Below the pieces are notes generated by a model. The model was not told where the DNA came from, ran no database searches, and was given only the letters and a program-made list of their open reading frames with translations. A program made the translations under genes and the position numbers. Shown here one piece after another: positions 7,383 to 17,090 of a DNA stretch of 40,033 nucleotides (positions within the stretch are counted from its first letter, which is position 1; every line of letters begins with the position of its first letter). Source of the DNA: a candidate division WWE3 bacterium GW2011_GWC2_41_23 (GTDB taxonomy: Bacteria > Patescibacteriota > WWE3 > UBA101185 > UBA10185); the NCBI GenBank assembly GCA_000996895.1, contig LCBB01000010.1, positions 1 through 40,033 on the forward strand. The letters are read 5' to 3'.

Positions 7383-8631
7383 AAAAAGATTTTTCCCTCT
7401 CTACTGCGCCGTGTATTTTTTGTCCTATACTTCCCGGATTTTTTATAGCCGACAAGACCAGTAAAGGTAGATATAACAGTAACAAAATGGTGTGTGTCCA
7501 CTGCCATCCGAAGGCAGAGAAGTAGAAGAACAAACTTAAGATAATCACTGTCGCTGTATAAAACCACGCCTTTTTAATCCTCGGCAAAAGTCCTATCAAC
7601 GGTATCGCAAGAATAATGAAATCAGCGGGCATAGAGTGCGGTGTCATTATTAGTGCTGTTATTAGACAGAAGTAGAATATGTCGGAGCCTTGCGTGTAGG
7701 AGTCTCTTTTTTTGAGAAGGAAAATAAAAAGTGCGGCCTGTGTCGACAACGCTAACGTACCTATTACCGCGACACTGGTTAAAGAATTTTTAAACCCTCC
7801 CACCAAAACTGATAGCAACGAATAAATATCCATACCGAATTTATACTCCATACCGAAACTTCCGGGCTTTGTAACGTATTGCCCGATCAGTGAAAAATAT
7901 TGTAATAGAAGTTCATTGCCCATCAGTAAATAATTGGCAAGAGCAAAAAGAAAAATACAGAAAGCGGAGATTTTTATAAACTTTTTCCTCTCAGGATATA
8001 TAGCGAAGATTAGAAGAATGAACGGCAGATATTGAAATTTTAAAAAAAGTAAGGACGACAACACCCCAAGTTTCAGTGTTTTCCTTTCCATAAAAGCTAT
8101 ATACATTTCTGTGGCTACCCAAAAAATAAAGGTACCTATTTGACCGAGATGTACGGTTGCGTAGATTGGGTAAAACGAAGCGACAAACGCAGTTGTCCAG
8201 GAAAGAAATTTTAACTTGTGGAACTTATAAAGTCTGTAGATTGTCCATAGAATAGCTACCAAAGTAAGAGCCTGTGCGACCTTTTCTGCTACTAGAGGTG
8301 GAATAAGCAGAAAAGGAAAATATGGAATCGCGCTGACAGGTAGATTAACAAATGCCATGTAACCCTTTTCTCCGCCGAAGCCTTTTTTGAAAAGCTGTTC
8401 TTGAATGTTTTGTTGTACTTCAGGATTATATAAATTACTTTTGTCTGTGATTAATATCGTGGCGCCGGTATAAAAAGCGTAAAAATCTACGGGCATTGTT
8501 TTAAAAGCCGCAACAATATAGTGCGAGAATGTAACAAAGGAAACTATAATTATTGCAGCCTTTGATCCGAAGTCTTTTATATCGAGGTCGCGTATTTTAC
8601 CCAACCAAACTTTTAAAATGGTGATATTCAC
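7339..8631 (-). CDS. Multi-pass membrane protein, GT87/DUF2029-like
   Basis: Hydrophobic 430-aa ORF with features seen in DUF2029 proteins (VDFYAFYTGATIL, PFLLIPPL, LFLKFQYLPF). The C-terminal GDPGIEPGTARV is antisense to the tRNA. Confidence 0.65.
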   Translation of the reverse strand: MNITILKVWLGKIRDLDIKDFGSKAAIIIVSFVTFSHYIVAAFKTMPVDFYAFYTGATILITDKSNLYNPEVQQNIQEQLFKKGFGGEKGYMAFVNLPVSAIPYFPFLLIPPLVAEKVAQALTLVAILWTIYRLYKFHKLKFLSWTTAFVASFYPIYATVHLGQIGTFIFWVATEMYIAFMERKTLKLGVLSSLLFLKFQYLPFILLIFAIYPERKKFIKISAFCIFLFALANYLLMGNELLLQYFSLIGQYVTKPGSFGMEYKFGMDIYSLLSVLVGGFKNSLTSVAVIGTLALSTQAALFIFLLKKRDSYTQGSDIFYFCLITALIMTPHSMPADFIILAIPLIGLLPRIKKAWFYTATVIILSLFFYFSAFGWQWTHTILLLLYLPLLVLSAIKNPGSIGQKIHGAVEREKSFLVGDPGIEPGTARV

Positions 8632-8665
8632 TGAACAAGTATATCAATTTAAACGGAGCAGGGGT

Positions 8666-9541
8666 TTAAAGAGTATCCAACTCGGTTTTTTCCTGTTCGC
8701 CGGTTCTGTCTATATATTGAAGATATCTTTCGGTTGTAGAAATTCTTTTGTGTCCTGCAATTTTAGACAAGTAGATTATGCTAACGCCGCTTGCTAAATG
8801 ATGGGCGACGAAAGTATGTCTTAAATCGTTAACTTTAGCCTTTTCCACACCCGCTAATTTGAAGAACCTATCTATAGTGGATCTGATGTTTCTTATTAGT
8901 AAAGGGTTACCGGTTTTTGTTACAAACAAATAACCTGAGTTTTTTACAATTGATCTTTCTTCGCTCATGTATCTGTTAACGGCATCAATAACAGCTTTGT
9001 TCAAAGGAATAGTTCTGGCTTCTTTATTGTTTTTCTTAGCAACAAAAAGAGTTCCGGTTGAGCCGGAGATAGTTAGATTTTCAGTTTTGATTTCAGCAAG
9101 TTCTGAAATTGTTACACCTGTCTGAAGCAGCATCTCTATCATTGCGTAAGTTCTAAGGTCGTTTCTTGTGGCATCTCTTAAAGCTCTGTATTCCATTTTA
9201 GTTAAAATACGGGGAGCTTTTGTTTCAAGTTTAGGATGTTTTAAACCAAGCGAAACGTTTTCTGAAATTTCTCCTTCTGAGTAAAGATATTTAATGAAAG
9301 TTCTGGTAGCGTTTGTTTTTCTTGACACGGATTTTAAAGTGTAATCGGCATTGGACAACTTTTTCATAAAGTCCTCCAGATGACCAAGTTTTATTTCACT
9401 CACCAGGTTCACGCCCATGCCGGAAAGGTGGGATAATAGTTGCTCAACGTCCTTGCTATAAGCTACAACAGTAGCACCGGACTTGCCGTCATTTTTAAGT
9501 TTTTCTACAAAGTTTTTATGCGCAGCTTCAAGGTTTAACAT
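8666..9541 (-). CDS. Xer-like tyrosine recombinase/integrase with substituted catalytic positions
   Basis: N-terminal SAM-like domain plus catalytic domain: TGVTISEL, KKNNKEARTIPL, VNDLRHTFVAHHL, GHKRISTTERYLQY. Confidence 0.88.
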   Translation of the reverse strand: MLNLEAAHKNFVEKLKNDGKSGATVVAYSKDVEQLLSHLSGMGVNLVSEIKLGHLEDFMKKLSNADYTLKSVSRKTNATRTFIKYLYSEGEISENVSLGLKHPKLETKAPRILTKMEYRALRDATRNDLRTYAMIEMLLQTGVTISELAEIKTENLTISGSTGTLFVAKKNNKEARTIPLNKAVIDAVNRYMSEERSIVKNSGYLFVTKTGNPLLIRNIRSTIDRFFKLAGVEKAKVNDLRHTFVAHHLASGVSIIYLSKIAGHKRISTTERYLQYIDRTGEQEKTELDTL

Positions 9542-9599
9542 AGTTTTTTGTTATTTAAGCAGTGTAATAAGGGATTCCGTAAACAAATAAAAATACCGT

Positions 9600-9617
9600 C
9601 ATAGGTGAAATCCTATG
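9600..9617. repeat. Inverted repeat CATAGG-N6-CCTATG between divergent xer-like and ftsB-like genes
   Basis: CATAGG tgaaat CCTATG read directly. Confidence 0.85.
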
Positions 9618-9636
9618 GGCTATTCTAGCACCTGCC

Positions 9637-9665
9637 TTGCCAAGTGTCAATTAATTAACTATCAT
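9637..9665 (+). promoter_or_regulatory. Promoter for ftsB-like gene
   Basis: TTGCCA(9637-9642)-N17-TATCAT(9660-9665), 7 nt before ATG 9673. Confidence 0.6.
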
Positions 9666-9672
9666 CGTTTTA

Positions 9673-10050
9673 ATGCTAAAAAAAGGTACCCGGGGAAAGT
9701 TATTAGTATCCCTAGCTTTGCTTGTAATATCGGCGAATTTTATAAAATCGACTGTAGAAGTGTTGAATAGCAGGAAAAGGCTTGAAGACGCCCTGGATAA
9801 GGAAGTCAGCCTTACGTTTGAGAGGGACACGCTTAAAAAACGGATAGAGTACAAGAAGACCGGGGAATATATAGAAGAAAGTGCCCGTAACGAACTTAAT
9901 ATGATAAAACCGGGCGAAAAAGTGTTTGTACTGGATGAAGAAAAACCGGCGGCGGGGGAGGTTGCCTCAGCTTCTGAAACCAGGGAATTGACGCCGGTTG
10001 ATGACATGGAAGACCCGAACTGGTATCTTTGGTACAAGCTGTTTTTTTGA
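9673..10050 (+). CDS. FtsB/DivIC-like septum formation initiator
   Basis: N-terminal TM followed by a coiled coil (RKRLEDALDKEVSLTFERDTLKKRIEYKKTGEYIEESARNELNMIKPGEKVF). Confidence 0.75.
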   Translation: MLKKGTRGKLLVSLALLVISANFIKSTVEVLNSRKRLEDALDKEVSLTFERDTLKKRIEYKKTGEYIEESARNELNMIKPGEKVFVLDEEKPAAGEVASASETRELTPVDDMEDPNWYLWYKLFF

Positions 10051-10088
10051 CAATAAAGGGCTTATCTGTTAGATTTTTACGGTACTAA

Positions 10089-10162
10089 CGCGGGGTGGAG
10101 GAATGGCACCTCACCGGGCTCATAATCCGGGGGTCCTGGTTCGAGTCCAGGCCCCGCAACCA
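10089..10162 (+). tRNA. Initiator tRNA-fMet (CAU)
   Basis: CGCGGGG...CCCCGCA A CCA with C1/A72 mismatch; loop CTCATAA; T-arm CCTGG-TTCGAGT-CCAGG. Confidence 0.9.
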
Positions 10163-10209
10163 AATATTCCCACTTTCAATTGATATCTGTATAATCTCAT
10201 CTGAGACAG

Positions 10210-10286
10210 GCCAACATAGCTCAGTCGGTAAGAGCGGTCGTTTCATAAGCGACAGGTCCCAGGTTCGATCCCTGGTGTTGGCACCA
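10210..10286 (+). tRNA. Elongator tRNA with CAU anticodon (Met, or Ile2 if lysidinylated)
   Basis: GCCAACA TA GCTC..GAGC G GTCGT-TTCATAA-GCGAC AGGTC CCAGG-TTCGATC-CCTGG TGTTGGC A CCA. Confidence 0.92.
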
Positions 10287-10356
10287 TATAACTCAAACCG
10301 CCCCATTCCTAAAGAAAAATGCACCTTTTTATGTTAAATTTATCCTAGAAAACATT

Positions 10357-11358
10357 ATGAAAAAAAGGATACTGACAGGCGATAACACAACCGGACGTCT
10401 TCATCTGGGTCACTATGTGGGCTCTCTGGAGAACCGGGTAAAACTCCAAAACGATTTTGAAACGTTTATCATCCTCGCTGATGTGCATTCTTTGGCCTAC
10501 CCGAAATATATCGGCGATCCTGATTTAATAGCCGATTCAATACTCCAGGTTGCTATGGATAATCTTTCCGTTGGTCTGGACCCTGCAAAAGTAACAATGT
10601 TTGCGGAGTCTACGGTTCCTGAAATTTACGAACTTGCTTTGTTACTTTCCATGCTGGTGCCTTACTCCAGAATTCTCAGGAACCCCACAATTAAAGATGA
10701 AATAAGAGAAAAAGAATTAGGGGACAGTTATTCGCTGGGTTTTATAAACTTTCCTGTAATGATGGCTGCGGACATTTTGTCGGTCAGGGCAGACCTTGTT
10801 CCGGTAGGAGAAGACCAGAGCCCGCACTTGGAGCTTACCCGCGAACTGGCACATAAATTTAACACCATTTATGGAGATGTGTTTAAGGAACCTGAAGGTA
10901 TGATAGGAAGAGTCGCCCGTCTTGTGGGTACCGACGGTGGGGTGAAAATGACAAAAAGCTTGGGAAACGCAATATTTCTGAGTGATGACGCCGAGACCGT
11001 CCGTAAAAAGGTGATGAAAATGTTCACCGATCCGAACCGTTTACATCCTTCCGACCCGGGCAAAGTGGATGGTAACCCTGTGTTTATCTACCACGATGCT
11101 TTCAACAACGACAAAGAAGAAGTGGCTGACCTGAAAAATAGGTACGTGGCAGGCAAGGTAGGAGATGTCGGGGTCAAAGAAAAACTGGTAATAGCCCTGG
11201 AACAGATACTGGAACCCATCAGGGAGAAAAGATCCCGTTACGAGAGCGACCCGGACGCTGTCCGCGGTATTCTTATTGAGGGTGCTAAGAGAACCAGAAA
11301 AGAAGCTTTAGAGACTTTAAATCTTGTCCGGGAAAAGATGAAGCTACCCAGGTTTTAA
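10357..11358 (+). CDS. trpS: Tryptophanyl-tRNA synthetase
   Basis: TGRLHLGHYVGS (HIGH), VPVGEDQSPHLELTRELAHKFN, KMTKSLGNAIFL (KMSKS). Confidence 0.95.
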   Translation: MKKRILTGDNTTGRLHLGHYVGSLENRVKLQNDFETFIILADVHSLAYPKYIGDPDLIADSILQVAMDNLSVGLDPAKVTMFAESTVPEIYELALLLSMLVPYSRILRNPTIKDEIREKELGDSYSLGFINFPVMMAADILSVRADLVPVGEDQSPHLELTRELAHKFNTIYGDVFKEPEGMIGRVARLVGTDGGVKMTKSLGNAIFLSDDAETVRKKVMKMFTDPNRLHPSDPGKVDGNPVFIYHDAFNNDKEEVADLKNRYVAGKVGDVGVKEKLVIALEQILEPIREKRSRYESDPDAVRGILIEGAKRTRKEALETLNLVREKMKLPRF

Positions 11359-11376
11359 TGTATAATTCACACGCTT

Positions 11377-13248
11377 ATGGCGAATAAGAACGGCACAAAC
11401 AAAAACGGCAAAAAAGCTAAAAATAAACAAGTTGCCATACCATTTATCGGAAGTGTACCTTCGAGAGGTCCCTGGGGTAATGTTTTTTTCTATGTCTTTC
11501 TTATTTTCCTTTTCTTTATGATATTCGGCGGATCGGGAAGTTTCTCAGAAAAGCCGGAGCAGGTCGGAGTTAACGAACTCGTAAAACTTATTAAGGACGA
11601 AAAAGTTCAGGATGTTGTTGTAGCCGGTGACAAACTGGAAGTTCAGCTTAAAGACGGAACCAAGTTACAGGTCGAGAAAGAAAGTTCTATAAGCTTTGAC
11701 CAAATACTTTTTAACAACGGCGTAGACAGATCTAAAATCGCCGGGGATGTAAAGATAGAGCACAGAGTTACCCTTGAGCAAATACTCACGCCTCTGCTGA
11801 TGTTCGGGTTCCCCCTGATTATCTTATATTTTATTTTTAAACAAATGCGGGGCGCTAATAGCGATATAGCATCTTTTGGAAAAAGCAGAGCCCGTTTGTT
11901 TAAAAAGGGAGACACCCAGATTACTTTTAATGACGTTGCCGGTAACGAAGAAGCAAAAACTGAAATGATGGAAATTGTTGATTTCCTAAAAAACTCTGAA
12001 AAATACAGAAAACTTGGGGCAAGAATTCCGAAAGGAATTTTATTGGTAGGACCGTCCGGCGTCGGTAAAACATTGTTGGCAAAAGCCATAGCCGGAGAGG
12101 CAAATGTCCCATTCTATTCCGTTGCAGGAAGTGAGTTTATGGAAATGCTGGTCGGTGTGGGTTCTTCTAGGGTGAGAGATTTATTTGAGGTAGCGCGAAC
12201 CAACCAACCCAGCCTGATTTTTATAGATGAAATAGACGCCATTGGAAGGCAGAGAGGTATGGGCATCGGTGGCGGACACGATGAGAGAGAACAAACTTTA
12301 AACCAGATACTTATTGAGATGGATGGTTTCGACACCCGCACTGACGTTATTGTTCTGGCGGCAACCAACAGGCCGGACATGCTCGACCCCGCTCTAATAA
12401 GACCCGGAAGATTTGACAGAAGAATTACCGTTTTATTACCCGATCTTAAGGATCGTGAAGCCATCATCAAAATTCACATGAGAGAAAAACCTGTTGCTGA
12501 GGAAGTAAAAATAGAGCAGATAGCAAGAAAGACGGTGGGTTTTAGCGGTGCGGATATTGAAAACATGATGAATGAGGCTGCGATACTGGCAGCCCGCGCA
12601 GGTAAAACAAAAATCGAACAAGCGGATATAGAGGAAGCTGCTTTGAAAGTAACAATAGGCTCGGAAAGAAAGACTTTGCAGACAGAGGAAGAAAGAAGAA
12701 TGACTGCGTACCACGAAGCAGGACACGCATTGGTTTCTGCTTTCGTAGAAGATATGGATCCTGTTAACAGAGTATCCATAATCGCACGCGGTGCTTCGTT
12801 GGGGCACACGAGTTTCCCACCTGAGAGAGACCGATACAATGAGACTAAAACCCGTTTATCTTCAATAATGTCGACTATGCTTGGAGGCCGGGCAGCCGAA
12901 GAACTCGTTTTCGGCGAGTTAACTGTAGGGGCGTCCGATGATATCGGTAAAGCTACGGGGATAGCAAGAAAGATGGTGGCCGAGTGGGGGATGAGTTCTC
13001 TCGGACCTGTTTCTTACGACTTGGGCGGAGGTCAGTTTTGGTTGGCACGTGGCATAGAAGAAGGAAGCAAGGTTAGTGAAGAAATGGCAGCGAAAATTGA
13101 CACAGAAGTTGAGAAATTAATTCACAACGCTTACACGCATGCTAAGGAAATAATAGGAACGAACAGAGAAAAACTAGACAAGATAGCCGCGAAACTTCTT
13201 GAAAAAGAAACAATAGATGGTGAGGAGTTTAGAACATTAGTGGCTTAA
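11377..13248 (+). CDS. ftsH: ATP-dependent zinc metalloprotease FtsH
   Basis: LLVGPSGVGKTLLAKAIAGEA, FIDEIDAIGRQRG, AATNRPDMLDPALIRPGRFDR, YHEAGHALV zinc motif. Confidence 0.97.
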   Translation: MANKNGTNKNGKKAKNKQVAIPFIGSVPSRGPWGNVFFYVFLIFLFFMIFGGSGSFSEKPEQVGVNELVKLIKDEKVQDVVVAGDKLEVQLKDGTKLQVEKESSISFDQILFNNGVDRSKIAGDVKIEHRVTLEQILTPLLMFGFPLIILYFIFKQMRGANSDIASFGKSRARLFKKGDTQITFNDVAGNEEAKTEMMEIVDFLKNSEKYRKLGARIPKGILLVGPSGVGKTLLAKAIAGEANVPFYSVAGSEFMEMLVGVGSSRVRDLFEVARTNQPSLIFIDEIDAIGRQRGMGIGGGHDEREQTLNQILIEMDGFDTRTDVIVLAATNRPDMLDPALIRPGRFDRRITVLLPDLKDREAIIKIHMREKPVAEEVKIEQIARKTVGFSGADIENMMNEAAILAARAGKTKIEQADIEEAALKVTIGSERKTLQTEEERRMTAYHEAGHALVSAFVEDMDPVNRVSIIARGASLGHTSFPPERDRYNETKTRLSSIMSTMLGGRAAEELVFGELTVGASDDIGKATGIARKMVAEWGMSSLGPVSYDLGGGQFWLARGIEEGSKVSEEMAAKIDTEVEKLIHNAYTHAKEIIGTNREKLDKIAAKLLEKETIDGEEFRTLVA

Positions 13249-13250
13249 AT

Positions 13251-14033
13251 ATGCTCGTCGATTCCCATTGCCACTTGAAAGATTCTCGTTACGGTAAATC
13301 CCCCCTTGAAGTTGCTGAAGATAGCAAGAACGCGGGCGTTTCCCTTTTCATAAATATTGCCACCTCCTTGGAAGACAGTTCTGAGTCATCAAAAATTTGC
13401 AATAGTATCCCGTACGTATACGGAACGGTAGGAATATACCCACACAGCGATCTTGGAACAGACGTTGGAATTTTACAGTCCGGTTTGGAGAAGATTATTG
13501 AAGACAATTCGAAGATTGTCGGGGTTGGTGAGTGCGGAATTGATATCTCTGACCATTCCCTTAAGAGGGAACTGGAAGAACAAATAAAGGTGTTTGAAAT
13601 GCAGGTAGAGCTGGCTGTAAAGGCAGGGCTTCCTGTGATTATCCACAACCGAAACGGAGACGATAAGGTTCTGGAGATAATTTCACGGTATAAAAATTCA
13701 GGATTAAAGGCTGTCGCGCATTGTTTTTCCTCAAGTTGGGATGTTGCAGAAAAATTCCTGGACTTAGGTGTCTATTTGTCTTTTTCCGGCATGTTAACTT
13801 ATCCTTCCAGAAATGATTTGAGGGAAGTCGTTTCAAAGGTACCTGATGATATGTTTTTACTGGAAACCGATTCTCCTTGGCTTCCGCCCCAGGGCCACCG
13901 CGGAGAGTTAAATTACCCTAAGTATGTTAGAATTGTTGCTGAGAAAGTCTCACAGGTAAAGGAAAAACCCTACTTGACCGTAGCCTCCCTTTCAACAGCA
14001 AATGCCTGCAGACTCTTTAACATTAACCTATGA
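13251..14033 (+). CDS. tatD: TatD-family metal-dependent DNase
   Basis: MLVDSHCHL, VGVGECGID, PVIIHNR, LETDSPWLPP. Confidence 0.93.
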   Translation: MLVDSHCHLKDSRYGKSPLEVAEDSKNAGVSLFINIATSLEDSSESSKICNSIPYVYGTVGIYPHSDLGTDVGILQSGLEKIIEDNSKIVGVGECGIDISDHSLKRELEEQIKVFEMQVELAVKAGLPVIIHNRNGDDKVLEIISRYKNSGLKAVAHCFSSSWDVAEKFLDLGVYLSFSGMLTYPSRNDLREVVSKVPDDMFLLETDSPWLPPQGHRGELNYPKYVRIVAEKVSQVKEKPYLTVASLSTANACRLFNINL

Positions 14034-15574
14034 TGGCCTCTTTTGTGGACAAACACGATAAATTCGTACATAGGGTGTTAGAAATGTCTCTTGGCGTAAT
14101 GACGTGGACACTTCTGACATCCCCCATTTGGCTGGGGATTATTTACCCCCCGGCTATTGTTTATATGCTCACCCTTTTTACAGTCTACTGGAGCTATCTT
14201 GCCGCCAAACATTCATTCGGTCTTTTTCTGGGCTATAGGAAATATAAAGAAGAATTGAAAGTGGATTGGGCGGGTGAATTCAATAAGCTGGAATTTTCCG
14301 CTTTGCCCGATCCTACAACTTTGCCCGCTAGTAAGGATGCTCTCAAACATCTTGTTCTCATACCGGCAGTGAATGAGCCGGCCGGCGTTTTAAGAGAAAG
14401 CATTGAAAGTATTTTTAATCAAACTTTTGATACCAAAAAAATTACTCTTGTTTATACAATCGAGGAAAGATATTCCGAGGACACAGCAAATCTTATAAGA
14501 GAACTTGTTGGAGACCGTATTTCTCAACTAGAAAGACTTTTGATTTTTGTACATCCGAGAGGTATTGCTGGAGAAGCCATAGGAGCTGCGGCCGCAAACA
14601 GAACTTGGGGAGCAAAGCATGCCGTGGAAGTTCTGACAAATGAAAACGCAAACATCAGAGACTATGTTTTCAGCACAATTGACGCAGATCATGTTTTGCA
14701 TCCCCAATACTTATCAAGACTCTCCCACTTATATCTGTCTACGGACAGAAGGGACAATCATTATTACTCAACCGCAGTTCACCTTTTCAACAATAATCTT
14801 TGGCGTGTTCCCGTTATGATGCGTATTGAGGCAAACGCCGTCACTATGGGTAGCTTGTCCGACTGGAGTGCCTCGAAAGGAGCTTTAAAAGATAGTTTTT
14901 CTTCGTATTCAGCCTCCCTTCAGACTTTAATTGATGCCGATTATTGGGATGTAGCGCTGGGGGTGGATGACACGATATTCTACTGGCGGGCTTTTTTTGT
15001 CCGCAACGGAGATTTCGATGGAATTCCCCACCACATTCCTTATTCAGCTGATGCCGTTGAAGGCAGTAATTACATTGATTCCCACGTCAGACTTTACAGG
15101 CAATTACTAAGGTGGGGTTGGGGAGCCATAGACTTTCCTTTATCTATGAAAGAGTTTATGAAAAATAAAAGAATTCCCCGCGGTAAAAAAATCGGGTGGT
15201 TATTTAAACACATTGAGAGGCGTGTCATTTTAATAAATATCGTGTTTTTAATTACATTTGGTTTCGGTCTGGTTACTTTGGTTAACCCGTATGTCAAACA
15301 ATCCAATTTCGCATACAGCCTGCCGGACATTATGAGTTTGATACTGACAATAACTCTCATATTTTTAATTCCCGCGACAATTTTAAGAATGGGCCTTGTA
15401 ACGGCGATGCCTAAGAAATGGCCGATATGGCGCAAGTTTTTTGTCCTTTTGGAAGGTCCTCTTATTATGCTCAATCTTTTGACTTTCTCTTTCTTTCCCT
15501 GGGTGCAGGCTCAGACTAAAATGTTGCTAGGACACAAAATGAAGGATCTTTACCACACTCCCAAGGTGAGGTAG
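14030..15574 (+). CDS. Membrane-anchored family 2 glycosyltransferase-like protein
   Basis: VLIPAVNEPAGVLRESIESIFNQTFD, STIDADHVLHPQYLSRL; C-terminal TM segments. Confidence 0.8.
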   Translation: MMASFVDKHDKFVHRVLEMSLGVMTWTLLTSPIWLGIIYPPAIVYMLTLFTVYWSYLAAKHSFGLFLGYRKYKEELKVDWAGEFNKLEFSALPDPTTLPASKDALKHLVLIPAVNEPAGVLRESIESIFNQTFDTKKITLVYTIEERYSEDTANLIRELVGDRISQLERLLIFVHPRGIAGEAIGAAAANRTWGAKHAVEVLTNENANIRDYVFSTIDADHVLHPQYLSRLSHLYLSTDRRDNHYYSTAVHLFNNNLWRVPVMMRIEANAVTMGSLSDWSASKGALKDSFSSYSASLQTLIDADYWDVALGVDDTIFYWRAFFVRNGDFDGIPHHIPYSADAVEGSNYIDSHVRLYRQLLRWGWGAIDFPLSMKEFMKNKRIPRGKKIGWLFKHIERRVILINIVFLITFGFGLVTLVNPYVKQSNFAYSLPDIMSLILTITLIFLIPATILRMGLVTAMPKKWPIWRKFFVLLEGPLIMLNLLTFSFFPWVQAQTKMLLGHKMKDLYHTPKVR

Positions 15575-15584
15575 AAATTAAATT

Positions 15585-17090
15585 ATGAACATAACGGCAA
15601 GAATCAAAAAATCGTTGGATATTTTTTTCGCGGGCAAGAGAAGAAGTGTTGCTCCGTTCGTTCTAATAAATATTTTTTTAGTATTGCTACAGGTTTTATA
15701 TATTTTTTCCAGATATAAGTATATTAATTCGGAAATTCCTTTTTGGTTTGCCAAGAATTGGGGGGATTTTCAGTTAGCACCAAAATTTTATATCTACTAC
15801 TTACCGGCAACCGCATTTGTACTTACCGTAGTGGCAGGTTTAACAAGGTATCTTAACCGTCTATACCTGAGATACTTTGATGAAATAGTCTCCTATTTTA
15901 TTACTGTTGTTAACATATTCATTTTTTACTGTGTCTATTACATTATTCAATCGGCTTCGCTACCGTTTCCGCCCTTTATTTCTGCAAAATTCCTGGCGTT
16001 GTTCCCTCCCTTTCTCGGAGCTTTTGTTGCCGTTTATGCGGTGTTGCCTTATTTTATTGATTTTGCTAATAGGAAACGCCTTGTTACTGACCCGGGAGTT
16101 CACAGACACCCGGCAATGCTACTAAGAGAGCCTTCCGCCCGCGGAGGAGGTTTTGTGTACGCCGTGACATTTTTACTTATAAGTGTTCTATTTTTGGGAC
16201 TCGGCAGACAGTTCCACGGTATTTATCTGTCAGTTCTTATGTTAGCCGTCCTCGGGATAACTGATGATTTTCAGAATACTCACCCTACTTCAGAATTTAG
16301 AGTGTTGGAAAATCCATTTCTACGTTTGCTGCTTTTGTTTCTTTGTGTTTTACCCATAATTCTTTCGGGTCTGGTTGTTAATACCGTGAGCATACCTTTC
16401 GACGGTTTAGTGGATCTGGGAAACCTTACTATTATAGTGGGCTCGGTTTCCATACCGGTAGTTTCCGCAATTTTAACGACGATCTGGGTTGTTTGGATGA
16501 TGAACGCTCTCTCCTGGTCTAACGGTATCGACGGACAGTTTGCGGGAGTAATAGGCATCTCATCAATATTTGTAGCGATACTAGCGCTGAGGTTCGAGAA
16601 TCTTGAACCGGTTCACAGAAATGTGGCAGTTATGGCTGCAATTAGCGCCGGTGCAGCTTTCGGATTTACAAAATATACCTGGTATCCGTCAAAGATTATG
16701 TGGGGGTTTGGGGCGATGGCGGCGGGTCTCGTTATTGCCGCGTTATCTATTTCAGTTCAGACCAAGGTTTTAGTATCAGTGCTTTTCATTCTCATCCCGT
16801 TTTTGGATGCTTTGGTGACCTTTTTTAGAAGAATATTTCAGGGAAAAAATCCATTATCGGGAGATAGGGGGCATTTGCACCATCTGTTGTTGGATAGAGG
16901 GTGGAGTATTCAAAAAATCGCCCGGTTTTACTGGTTTGCGGCAATTCTATTTGGGCTTATAGGACTTCTGTCGCCGGAGAGATACATAGTTAAACTGTCC
17001 CTTACTGTAATAGGGGGTGTGGGATTTTTTATTGCGCTGTTGAACCTAAAATCACTAGGGCGCAGAAAACAGAAACAAGAATCTGAGTAA
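15585..17090 (+). CDS. GT4 / WecA-MraY-like polyprenyl-phosphate sugar-1-phosphate transferase
   Basis: GITDDFQNTHP, NALSWSNGIDGQFAGV, NPLSGDRGHLHHLLLDRGWS; polytopic. Confidence 0.82.
   Translation: MNITARIKKSLDIFFAGKRRSVAPFVLINIFLVLLQVLYIFSRYKYINSEIPFWFAKNWGDFQLAPKFYIYYLPATAFVLTVVAGLTRYLNRLYLRYFDEIVSYFITVVNIFIFYCVYYIIQSASLPFPPFISAKFLALFPPFLGAFVAVYAVLPYFIDFANRKRLVTDPGVHRHPAMLLREPSARGGGFVYAVTFLLISVLFLGLGRQFHGIYLSVLMLAVLGITDDFQNTHPTSEFRVLENPFLRLLLLFLCVLPIILSGLVVNTVSIPFDGLVDLGNLTIIVGSVSIPVVSAILTTIWVVWMMNALSWSNGIDGQFAGVIGISSIFVAILALRFENLEPVHRNVAVMAAISAGAAFGFTKYTWYPSKIMWGFGAMAAGLVIAALSISVQTKVLVSVLFILIPFLDALVTFFRRIFQGKNPLSGDRGHLHHLLLDRGWSIQKIARFYWFAAILFGLIGLLSPERYIVKLSLTVIGGVGFFIALLNLKSLGRRKQKQESE

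Noticed and set aside
7322-7525. 67-aa ORF starting MAELSSYTRAVPGSIPGSPT
   Set aside because: Translation of the tRNA and antisense of the GT87-like gene.
10085-10337. ORFs on both strands (79/80 aa) with GANTRDRTWDLSLMKRPLLPTELCWP and LDSNQDP
   Set aside because: Translations of the tRNA-fMet and tRNA-Met genes, a classic annotation artefact.
12114-12839. Several minus ORFs inside ftsH
   Set aside because: Antisense shadow ORFs of a highly conserved gene.
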